Part shown: in pieces, positions 57,491 through 64,000 of the stretch | Position numbering within the stretch: the stretch's first letter is position 1 | Layout of the letters: each line of letters begins with the position of its first letter | NCBI GenBank assembly: GCA_026991575.1 | Contig: JALXBF010000105.1 | Coordinates: forward strand, 79,233 to 143,232 | Origin: Planctomycetota bacterium | GTDB lineage: Bacteria; Planctomycetota; Planctomycetia; JALXBF01 | DNA length: 64,000 nucleotides | Reading direction: 5' to 3' | The notes under the pieces: model-generated | What the model was told of the DNA's origin: nothing | What the model saw: the letters and a program-made list of their open reading frames with translations, nothing else | Database searches by the model: none | Made by a program: the position numbers and the translations under genes

Positions 57491-58852
57491 ATGGCAAAGA
57501 GAAAGTCCGGTAAAGCGAAGACGATTCAAGTGCGTGCTCTGGCACGCGTGGAAGGCGAAGGAGCATTCACGATCGTGCTCCAGGACGACCGGGTTGCGGA
57601 CGTGAAGCTGGAGATCTACGAGCCGCCCCGGTTCTATGAGGCGTTCATGCGGGGCCGCCAGGCGACCGAAGCACCCGACATCACCGCACGCATCTGCGGC
57701 ATCTGCCCGGTGGCCTATCAGATGTCGGCCGTGCGTGCGATCGAGAAGGCCTACGGGATCCAGGTGCCTGAACCGATCCGATCGCTGCGCCGGCTGCTGT
57801 ACTGCGGCGAGTGGATTGAGAGCCACGTGCTGCACATGTACCTGCTGCACGCGCCCGATTTCTTCGGCTACGAGAGCGCCATTGCGATGGCTCAGGCATC
57901 GGCCGAGCTGAAGGCCCACGTAGAGCGTGGGCTGCGTATGAAGAAGATCGGTAACGCGATCGTCGAAGTGGTCGGTGGCCGGGCCGTCCATCCGATCAAC
58001 GTCCGCGTGGGGGGATTCTACCGGGCGCCGACGAAGGACGAACTGCAGGCCCTGGTGGATGATCTCCGCTGGGGTCGCGATGCGGCGATCGAGACGGCTC
58101 GCTGGGTCGCTTCGCTCGATTTCCCCGACTTCACCGACGACTACGAGTTTGCTTGTATCCGAAGCGACCATCACTACGCGATTCTTGAGGGCGACGTGGT
58201 CACGAATCGGGGCCTGCGGATCAGCGAAGACGAGTTCCTGCAGTATTTCCGTGAAGAACAAGTGCCCTACTCCCACGCGCTGCACAGCCGCCGGGTGCTG
58301 CCCGAAAGCCCAGGCGCTGACGATCGGTTTGCGGGCTGCTACCAGGTCGGTCCGCTGGCGCGATGGAACTTGAACCGAGACGTCGCTCCGGACCTGGTAC
58401 GGCAGGTCGAACAGGATCTGCCGGTCTCATTCCCCACGACCAATCCGTTTCACAGCATTGTCGCTCGCGCTCTGGAAGTGCTTCTTGCCTATCATGAGGC
58501 GATTCGGATCATCGAAGATTACGAGCAGCCCGATCCGAGCTGGGTTCCGTTCGAACCACGCGCCGGACACGGATGCGCCATCACCGAGGCCCCCCGCGGC
58601 ATGCTCTACCACGAGTACCACACGGACGACGCCGGTTACCTGACCAAGGTGACCATCATCCCGCCCACGTCCCAGAACCAATTGCGCATCGAGAAGGACC
58701 TCTACATGATCGCCCCCCGCCTAATCGATTTGCCCCAGGATCAAGCGTGCTGGCAGGCGGAATTTGCCATCCGCAACTACGATCCGTGCATAAGCTGTGC
58801 CACCCACTTTCTGAAGCTGAAGATCGAACGGCTACCGACCTCAGCGCACTGA
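57491..58852 (+). CDS. hydA: [NiFe] hydrogenase large subunit (group 3b-type)
   Basis: 453 residues, carries the NiFe(CN)2CO centre. The first metal ligand pair is in ARICGICPVAYQ (Cys 69 and 72) and the second in DPCISCATH near the end (Cys 433 and 436). After this His come 14 residues (FLKLKIERLPTSAH), the extension removed by the maturation protease, encoded nine bases downstream. The motif set, absence of signal peptide and association with the FAD and two-cluster subunits point to cytoplasmic, bidirectional, NAD(P)-linked group 3b enzymes. The enzyme class is my inference from motifs. Confidence 0.95.
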   Translation: MAKRKSGKAKTIQVRALARVEGEGAFTIVLQDDRVADVKLEIYEPPRFYEAFMRGRQATEAPDITARICGICPVAYQMSAVRAIEKAYGIQVPEPIRSLRRLLYCGEWIESHVLHMYLLHAPDFFGYESAIAMAQASAELKAHVERGLRMKKIGNAIVEVVGGRAVHPINVRVGGFYRAPTKDELQALVDDLRWGRDAAIETARWVASLDFPDFTDDYEFACIRSDHHYAILEGDVVTNRGLRISEDEFLQYFREEQVPYSHALHSRRVLPESPGADDRFAGCYQVGPLARWNLNRDVAPDLVRQVEQDLPVSFPTTNPFHSIVARALEVLLAYHEAIRIIEDYEQPDPSWVPFEPRAGHGCAITEAPRGMLYHEYHTDDAGYLTKVTIIPPTSQNQLRIEKDLYMIAPRLIDLPQDQACWQAEFAIRNYDPCISCATHFLKLKIERLPTSAH

Positions 58853-58860
58853 TCGCCCCC

Positions 58861-59376
58861 ATGACCACCGAACGCACCGTTCGCGTCGTTGGGCTGGGCA
58901 GCCCGCACGGTGAGGACGACGCTGGCTGGCAAGTCGTGCGGGCCATTGCGGCGTTCGCACCGCAGGAATGGACGACCGAGCTTCTGCGCACCCCTATCGA
59001 CCTCGTGGCCACGCTATCGGCCGACCGCCCCCTGGTGCTGGTAGACGCAGCGGCTGAGCCTCTGCCGGACAGCCCTCTGTGGCGGTTCCGTTGGCCCGAG
59101 CTTCCCACGGACGCGTTCGACATCGTTTCCACCCACGCTTTCGACCTGCGCTACGCCCTTGAGCTGGCCGGATCGCTTCAGCTTCTGCCAGAGCTGGTAC
59201 TCGTGTACGCGGTCCACGTGGGTGGCACTCCGGCAGCGACCGCTGAAACGAGTTATGATAGAACTCCAAGCGACATTGTTCAGACCATCGCGCGGTGCCT
59301 CGTTCGCGACCTGCGACGCTGCCTGGCCGAGCCGGCATCGACTCGCTCAGGCCCCGTGCCGGTTGCCGGCCAATGA
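58861..59376 (+). CDS. Hydrogenase maturation protease
   Basis: 171 residues, HycI/HybD-like fold. Nickel-sensing acidic ligands appear in GLGSPHGEDDAGWQVVRAI and VLVDAAAEP, with the His in STHAFDLRYALEL. It removes the C-terminal peptide of the large subunit after nickel insertion. The ATG at 58861 lies nine bases past the hydA stop; a longer open frame exists upstream, but it overlaps hydA and gives unrelated sequence. The C-terminal 30 residues are an extra, poorly conserved tail. Confidence 0.9.
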   Translation: MTTERTVRVVGLGSPHGEDDAGWQVVRAIAAFAPQEWTTELLRTPIDLVATLSADRPLVLVDAAAEPLPDSPLWRFRWPELPTDAFDIVSTHAFDLRYALELAGSLQLLPELVLVYAVHVGGTPAATAETSYDRTPSDIVQTIARCLVRDLRRCLAEPASTRSGPVPVAGQ

Positions 59377-59428
59377 GGAACCGCAGCGGACCACCTGGTG
59401 TGGCAATGGAACGCTGAGAGGGTCAGCC

Positions 59429-59701
59429 ATGCACGAATCGAACCTGGTCAAAGGGATCATCCGGCACGTCCTGGAACTGGCCGATGAAAACAACGCCAAC
59501 ACGGTGCTTGCCGTGCACATTCGCGTTGGGGCTCTAGCCCAGGTGGATCCGGATCATCTGCGCGAGCATATGCAGCAGGCAGCCCGGGGAACGCTCGCGG
59601 AAGCGGCCGAGTTTGTCATCGAGCAGACCGACGATCTTCAGGGCGTGACGCTCGAAACGGTGGAGCTCTGCACGGACGAATCCGCCTGTCATGACGACTG
59701 A
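59429..59701 (+). CDS. hypA: HypA-like hydrogenase maturation factor lacking the zinc domain
   Basis: 90 residues. The N-terminus MHESNLVKGIIRHVLELADE carries the MHE nickel-binding motif and the family helix and strand pattern (VHIRVGALAQVDPDHLREHM, GTLAEAAEFVIEQ). In canonical HypA (about 113 residues) a zinc domain with two CxxC motifs follows; here EFVIEQTDDLQ runs straight into GVTLETVEL, the normal C-terminal strand, so the CxxC...CxxC loop is missing. Two Cys remain in the tail (LCTDESACHDD) but do not form the site. GAGAGG lies seven bases before the ATG. It overlaps hypF by 11 bases. Confidence 0.85.
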   Translation: MHESNLVKGIIRHVLELADENNANTVLAVHIRVGALAQVDPDHLREHMQQAARGTLAEAAEFVIEQTDDLQGVTLETVELCTDESACHDD

Positions 59702-62045
59702 GCGCCAGCGCGGCGACACGACGACTGCTTGCAGAGTCGTCGTCAAGGGCTTCGTACAAGGAGTGGGCTTCCGGCCCTACTGCATCAGGCTTGCCCGCAG
59801 GCTGCGGCTGTGTGGCCGAGTGTACAACAGCCCCGAAGGCGTCGTGGTGCTGCTGGAGGGTAGTGAAGCGGCCATCGAGCGGTTTACCTCCGAGCTGGCT
59901 GCTCGGCCGCCGGCCATGGCACGCATCGAAGAGCTCGTTGTGGCACCGGCCACCCTGGAAGGTTACCGCGACTTTCGATCCCTGGGCAGCCACGGCAGCG
60001 ACCCGCCGCTGGTCCGAGCCCCGCGGGATCTGCCCACCTGCCCCGCCTGCACCGCCGAACTTTTCGACCGCAGCAACCGACGCTACCGCTACCCGTTCAT
60101 CACGTGCACGGACTGCGGTCCACGGTACACGATTCTTGAAGCACTGCCGTACGACCGGGCAGCTACCGCGATGCGTCATTTTCCCCCTTGCGAGCACTGT
60201 GCGCACGAGTACGCCGACCCGGACGACCGCCGCTACCACAGCGAAACCAATAGCTGCGCCGTTTGTGGTCCACACGTCTACCTGCTGGGCGGGCCCGGCC
60301 TGAGTCGCCGGCTGGCCGCCGGGGATCTGGCCGTGCGGCGGGCCGTTGAGCTGATCGCAGCCGGGGCAATCGTTGCCCTGAAGGGTCTTGGAGGCTATCA
60401 GCTGCTCTGCCTGGCCGATGACCCGCGGCCCGTCCGCACACTGCGTCAGCGGAAGAACCGGCCGATGAAGCCGTTTGCCGTGATGGTCCCGTCACCGCAA
60501 TGGTTGGCCGAACGACAATTGCTGTCCTCGACAGCGATCGCCTCGCTGCTGACCGACCCCCGAAACGCCATCGTCCTGCTGCCGGCCGACGATCGCTGGC
60601 GGAACCGCACGGGCATCGTCCCGGACGTCGCGCCGGCGTCCGCGTATCTGGGCTTGTTCCTGCCTACGACCCCCCTGCATCACCTGCTGCTGGCGGAACT
60701 CCGCCGGCCGCTGGTTGCCACCAGCGGCAATGTCACTGAGGAACCAATCGTGCGCGACGAAGATGAGCTGGACCGTCTGGTCGGCATCGCCGACGCCGCA
60801 CTCAGCCACGATCGCCCGGTCGTGCACCGAGCCGACGACAGCGTGCTGCTGGCACGTGACCCGGCACCGGTTACGATCCGGGTGGGCCGAGGCATTGGGC
60901 CATTGCCGCTGCCAACGGTCGAGCGTTGGCTGAGCCGCTCCGGTCGATGCCCACCTGGCCTGGCGGTGGGCGGACACCAGAAAGTGGCCCTGGCCCTGTG
61001 GACTGGGCAACAGGCTGTGCTTGGGCTGCACATCGGTGACATGGACACGGCCGCGGCCCGCGGCGCGTTCGAGCAGGCGGTCCATCGCCTGACCGAGCTC
61101 TATGCCTGCTCGCCCCAGTGGCTGGCGGCAGACCTGCATCCGGACTACTTCACCACTCGATGGGCGCAAGCACGGCAACTACCCGTCACGCTGGTCCAGC
61201 ATCACTACGCGCATGCGCTGGCAGCCATGGCCGACCACGATCGCCTCGAGACGCTCTGCCTGGTCGCGACCTGGGACGGTACCGGCTATGGCGCAGATGG
61301 TACGGTCTGGGGGGGAGAAGTCCTGCTGGCCGACGTGTCAGGCTTTGAGCGTGTGGCGAGCCTGTGGCCGTTCCGGCTGCCCGGTGCCGACGCTGCCGTG
61401 AAGGAGCCGTGGCGTGTCGCCGTCGCCCTTCTGTGCGCGGCGCATCCTGACGCACCGCCGACGCTGCTGGCCGGCGACGCTGCCCGCGTCACGGCCCAGC
61501 CCGTGGCACGCTGTCGGCAGCTGATCGAAGTGACGCGGCGTGCCATCAACTCGCCGTTGACCACCAGCATGGGACGGCTGTTTGACGCGGTCGCCTGCGT
61601 GCTGCTCGGCGTGGATACGGTCAGTTACGAGGGCGAAGCCGCCGGCGCGCTTGAGGCCGCGGCACGGCGTGCTGGCGGTAGCACCGTCAAGCTCAGCCTG
61701 CCGCTGACAGGCCACCGCCCGATACGTCTGGACTGGCGCCCGCTGTGGCGTCAGCTGATGAAAGCAGTCGGGGCCGGTACGGACCGCACCCAGCTGGCCT
61801 TCGCGTTCCACGCCGCCGTGGCCGATGCCCTGGGATGCTGCGCGGTGGAGATCGGTCGGGAGGAGCTGTTGCTGTCCGGTGGCTGCTTCCAGAACGGCCT
61901 GCTGATCGAGCTGGTCGAAGAAGCGTGCCGGTCGCGGGGCATTGACGTGCTTGCCCCGGGTCAGATCCCGCCGAACGACGGTGGTCTGGCCGTCGGTCAG
62001 CTCGTGCATGCGGCCGGACGTCAGAACGGCCGGCAGCGGAGGTAG
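59691..62045 (+). CDS. hypF: Carbamoyltransferase HypF
   Basis: Makes the carbamoyl donor for the cyanide ligands of [NiFe] hydrogenase; 784 residues. N-terminal acylphosphatase domain (VVVKGFVQGVGFRPYCIRLA), two zinc fingers (CPAC...CTDC and CEHC...CAVC, each with 18 residues between pairs), a YrdC-like domain (VALKGLGGYQLLCLADDPRP, RKNRPMKPFAVM), and a Kae1-like carbamoyltransferase domain with the metal motif QHHYAHALAAM. All domains are intact. The ATG overlaps hypA and the gene is followed by hypC. Confidence 0.97.
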   Translation: MTTERQRGDTTTACRVVVKGFVQGVGFRPYCIRLARRLRLCGRVYNSPEGVVVLLEGSEAAIERFTSELAARPPAMARIEELVVAPATLEGYRDFRSLGSHGSDPPLVRAPRDLPTCPACTAELFDRSNRRYRYPFITCTDCGPRYTILEALPYDRAATAMRHFPPCEHCAHEYADPDDRRYHSETNSCAVCGPHVYLLGGPGLSRRLAAGDLAVRRAVELIAAGAIVALKGLGGYQLLCLADDPRPVRTLRQRKNRPMKPFAVMVPSPQWLAERQLLSSTAIASLLTDPRNAIVLLPADDRWRNRTGIVPDVAPASAYLGLFLPTTPLHHLLLAELRRPLVATSGNVTEEPIVRDEDELDRLVGIADAALSHDRPVVHRADDSVLLARDPAPVTIRVGRGIGPLPLPTVERWLSRSGRCPPGLAVGGHQKVALALWTGQQAVLGLHIGDMDTAAARGAFEQAVHRLTELYACSPQWLAADLHPDYFTTRWAQARQLPVTLVQHHYAHALAAMADHDRLETLCLVATWDGTGYGADGTVWGGEVLLADVSGFERVASLWPFRLPGADAAVKEPWRVAVALLCAAHPDAPPTLLAGDAARVTAQPVARCRQLIEVTRRAINSPLTTSMGRLFDAVACVLLGVDTVSYEGEAAGALEAAARRAGGSTVKLSLPLTGHRPIRLDWRPLWRQLMKAVGAGTDRTQLAFAFHAAVADALGCCAVEIGREELLLSGGCFQNGLLIELVEEACRSRGIDVLAPGQIPPNDGGLAVGQLVHAAGRQNGRQRR

Positions 62046-62088
62046 ACCATACGATAGCTGAGGGGGCGGTCTCCTCTGGAGTCGTGTC

Positions 62089-62379
62089 ATGTGCTTGGGC
62101 GTTCCAGGTGAGGTCGTGCGGCTCTACGAGCCGGATCCGCGCGACGGTCTCTTGGAAGGAGAGGTCGATTTCGGCGGCGTCCGCCGCAGGGTGTGTCTGG
62201 CCTGCGTCCCGGACGTGCGCGTGGGCGAGTACGTGATCGTGCACGCTGGAGTGGCAATCACCCGGATCGATGAGCAGGCTGCGCAGGAGATGCTTGCGGA
62301 GCTGGCCCGGATCGGCGAGATCGAGCATGAGCTTGGTCCGGAAGGCGACGTGCTAGAGAGCAGCGGTGAGGGCCAATAG
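62089..62379 (+). CDS. hypC: Hydrogenase maturation chaperone HypC
   Basis: 96 residues; the N-terminal Met-Cys (MCLGVPGEVVRLY), needed for binding Fe-cofactor and HypD, is present, followed by VDFGGVRRRVCLACVPDVRVGEYVIVHAGVA motifs of the family. GGAG lies eight bases before the ATG. It stops two bases before hypE, a place where hypD is usually encoded between them. Confidence 0.95.
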   Translation: MCLGVPGEVVRLYEPDPRDGLLEGEVDFGGVRRRVCLACVPDVRVGEYVIVHAGVAITRIDEQAAQEMLAELARIGEIEHELGPEGDVLESSGEGQ

Positions 62380-62381
62380 CC

Positions 62382-63434
62382 GTGTCGGAACCGACGATCG
62401 ATTGCCCACGACCGCTGGATCCGACTGACTGCGTGCTGCTGGCCCATGGCGAGGGGGGCAGGGCCAGCCGGCGGTTGCTGCGCGCCGTGGTGCTTGAGGA
62501 GCTGCACTCGGTGGCTCCGACCGCGCTGGACGACGCTGCCTCGCTGGGGAGGTTGACCGGGGAGGTAGTCGTGACCACCGATTCGTTCGTCGTAACCCCG
62601 CTGTCTTTCCCGGGCGGCGACATCGGCAGTCTGGCCGTGCATGGCAGTGTCAACGATCTGGCGGTCTGCGGCGCCCGCCCTGGTTGGCTGACGCTGTCGT
62701 TGATCCTGGAGGAAGGGTTGCCGCTGGCCGAATTGCGGCGCGTGCTACGCAGTGTCCGGCGTGCGGCGGAGGCATGTGGCGTGCGGATCGTGGCCGGGGA
62801 CACGAAAGTCGTAGCCCGCGGCCAGTGTGATCGCATGTTTATAACCGTGACGGCAGTTGGCGTGCGTCCGGAGGGCGTTCGGCTGGGCATCGATTTGGTC
62901 CGGCCCGGCGATGCGATTGTGGTCAGTGGCCCGATTGCCGAGCACGGGATGGCGGTGCTGGTGGAGCGGGAAGGCCTGATGCTGGAAGGCGAACTGCGGA
63001 GCGACTCGGCACCGGTCCATGAGGCGGTAGCGGCGTTGCTGGAAGCATGTCCGGAGGTACACTTCCTGCGTGATCCGACGCGGGGGGGGCTGGCGGCGGT
63101 GTTGCACGAGGTCGCTGAGCAGACAGGTCTGACGATCATCATCGACGAGCAAAGCGTGCCGGTAGCTCCGGCCGTGCGGGCCGCCTGTGAGTTGCTGGGG
63201 CTGGACCCGCTGCATGTGGCGTGTGAGGGGCGGTTCGTGGCGTTTGTCGCGGAGGAGGCAGCGGAGCGGGCGGTGGCGGTGTTGCGTGATGGCGGCTGGG
63301 CGGCCCAGGCAGCGTGCATTGGAAGGGTTGAGCGGCGGGAGGGGGTCGGCGGCGGCGTATTGGTGCGGACGCTTCTGGGTCTGGAGCGTGTGCTGGATGA
63401 GCCAACCGGCGCGCCGCTACCGCGGATCTGTTAG
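62382..63434 (+). CDS. hypE: Carbamoyl dehydratase HypE
   Basis: 350 residues, PurM/HypE fold, dehydrates the thiocarbamate made by HypF. The essential C-terminal PRIC tail with its modified Cys is intact (APLPRIC). N-terminal LLAHGEGGRASRRLLR, ALDDAASLGR, TTDSFVVTPLSFPGGDIG and MFITVTAVG motifs fit. The start is the GTG at 62382, two bases past the hypC stop. It is the last plus-strand gene of the hydrogenase cluster. Confidence 0.96.
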   Translation: MSEPTIDCPRPLDPTDCVLLAHGEGGRASRRLLRAVVLEELHSVAPTALDDAASLGRLTGEVVVTTDSFVVTPLSFPGGDIGSLAVHGSVNDLAVCGARPGWLTLSLILEEGLPLAELRRVLRSVRRAAEACGVRIVAGDTKVVARGQCDRMFITVTAVGVRPEGVRLGIDLVRPGDAIVVSGPIAEHGMAVLVEREGLMLEGELRSDSAPVHEAVAALLEACPEVHFLRDPTRGGLAAVLHEVAEQTGLTIIIDEQSVPVAPAVRAACELLGLDPLHVACEGRFVAFVAEEAAERAVAVLRDGGWAAQAACIGRVERREGVGGGVLVRTLLGLERVLDEPTGAPLPRIC

Positions 63435-63535
63435 GGCTGGGGCAGATGGTCCAGAGCGTTGATGGTGTGGCGTTCTTGAGTGGCCGGGGCGGTTGGTTGT
63501 GGCTTTGCGGCCGCGGTCTGTGTGTTGGCAGCCGT

Positions 63536-63847
63536 TCACGAGGCGTTCTGGGGGCAGTGGTCGCAGTCGCCGCGGCAGTGGGCGGTGCGAGTGGTCTTGG
63601 TTGGGGCAGCTGGGTTGTGTTGGCGGGATTGTTGCAGGAGGACGGCAAGGCGGTAGCGGCAGGCGGTGCAGCCGGTACCGGCCTGGGTCGTGGCCATGAG
63701 TTGTTCGAGGGACTGGAGGTGCAGGCGGCGGATCGCTTGTTGGAGCTGGGCTTCGGTGAGGCAGAAGCAGTGGCAAGCGATCGGCGACCCGTCGGGTCCG
63801 ACCGTCTCGGTACGCTCAAACAGCCATTGGTAGGCCACGCTTGCCAT
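63536..63847 (-). CDS. BFD-like [2Fe-2S]-binding protein
   Basis: 103 residues. The Cys pattern C-x-C-x32-C-x2-C (Cys 25, 27, 60, 63) is that of bacterioferritin-associated ferredoxin. In that family the [2Fe-2S] protein helps release iron from bacterioferritin. An additional Cys 29 and a C-terminal Cys-rich tail (CRGDCDHC, residues 91-98) are unusual and might hold a further metal. The start is the ATG at 63845-63847 with GGGGCGG four bases before it. A Fur-box-like site lies 20 bases upstream, so iron regulation is likely. Confidence 0.85.
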   Translation of the reverse strand: MASVAYQWLFERTETVGPDGSPIACHCFCLTEAQLQQAIRRLHLQSLEQLMATTQAGTGCTACRYRLAVLLQQSRQHNPAAPTKTTRTAHCRGDCDHCPQNAS

Positions 63848-63866
63848 GGCACCGCCCCGAAAAAAA

Positions 63867-63885
63867 GATCCTGAGACTCAGTATC
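63867..63885 (-). promoter_or_regulatory. Fur-box-like 9-1-9 inverted repeat
   Basis: GATCCTGAG-A-CTCAGTATC is a 19-base palindrome with one mismatched pair. It has the 9-1-9 architecture of the Fur box and matches 14 of 19 bases of the E. coli consensus. It precedes the BFD-like gene by 20 bases. Confidence 0.65.
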
Positions 63886-64000
63886 ACCGCCTACGGAATT
63901 CTATGGCGCCGGTTTGGCAGGTCAACATTTTCAGAGCCGCGGGCGGCCGGTGCTGTGGGCAGGGGGGTCCGGCCGCCGCGGCCTCGGGGTTAGGGAGGGG

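Noticed and set aside
63139..63852. 237-residue proline-rich minus-strand frame
   Set aside because: Low-complexity Pro/Ala/Thr sequence that is a frame shadow of hypE and of the BFD-like gene.

Overview
The window is one continuous stretch of high-GC bacterial chromosome with densely packed genes and no rRNA, tRNA, CRISPR array, insertion sequence or phage gene that I could see. The gene content points to the phylum Planctomycetota: a DUF1587/1592/1588/1585 protein with a planctomycete-type cytochrome c domain, a secreted sulfatase, a ThuA-like protein, a secreted glycoside hydrolase 2 and parallel beta-helix pair, and an unlinked set of membrane-arm complex I genes. I cannot assign genus or species from the sequence alone.

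Layout. 1-1814 is the 3' part of a fatty acid oxidation multifunctional protein. 1896-10065 (minus) is a small helical protein plus the membrane arm of respiratory complex I (nuoH, J, K, L, M, N, without nuoI or any peripheral-arm gene). 10753-15489 (minus) is a heat-shock pair, dnaK then clpB, separated by two hairpins. 15895-24405 (plus) holds pheA, tpiA, secG, a yicC-gmk-rpoZ-coaC-coaB housekeeping cluster, a secreted beta-helix protein and a GH2 enzyme. 24504-27400 (minus) is a fused MlaF-MlaE lipid transporter with a membrane-anchored, mostly helical partner. A frame-broken secreted-protein remnant lies at about 27744-28282. 28413-31800 (plus) is truB, a sulfatase and an esterase. 31810-33680 (minus) is an AmrS-like radical SAM protein and nadD; priA is divergent at 33892-36270. 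36414-41948 (minus) is hemA with ccsA/hemX, a small unknown gene, and the sulfite reductase and APS/PAPS reductase pair of assimilatory sulfate reduction. 42154-51696 (minus) is the DUF1592 protein, a sigma54 activator, a secreted HEAT-like protein, lysA and a sodium/solute symporter. 52061-53842 (plus) is a DapA-family aldolase and a ThuA-like protein.

The most coherent system is at 54118-63434 (plus): a complete cytoplasmic group 3b-type [NiFe] hydrogenase (electron-transfer subunits, small and large subunits), with a cyclic-nucleotide-binding-fold gene inserted in the operon, followed by its maturation protease, hypA, hypF, hypC and hypE. HypA lacks its zinc-finger domain, and hypB and hypD are not in the window. 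A divergent BFD-type [2Fe-2S] protein follows, with a 9-1-9 Fur-box-like palindrome in front of it.

How the genes work together: energy conservation (complex I membrane arm, reversible NAD(P)-linked hydrogenase), sulfur assimilation (cysH, sir), heme and cytochrome biogenesis (hemA, ccsA), and extracellular polysaccharide and sulfated glycan turnover (GH2, beta-helix, sulfatase, esterase).
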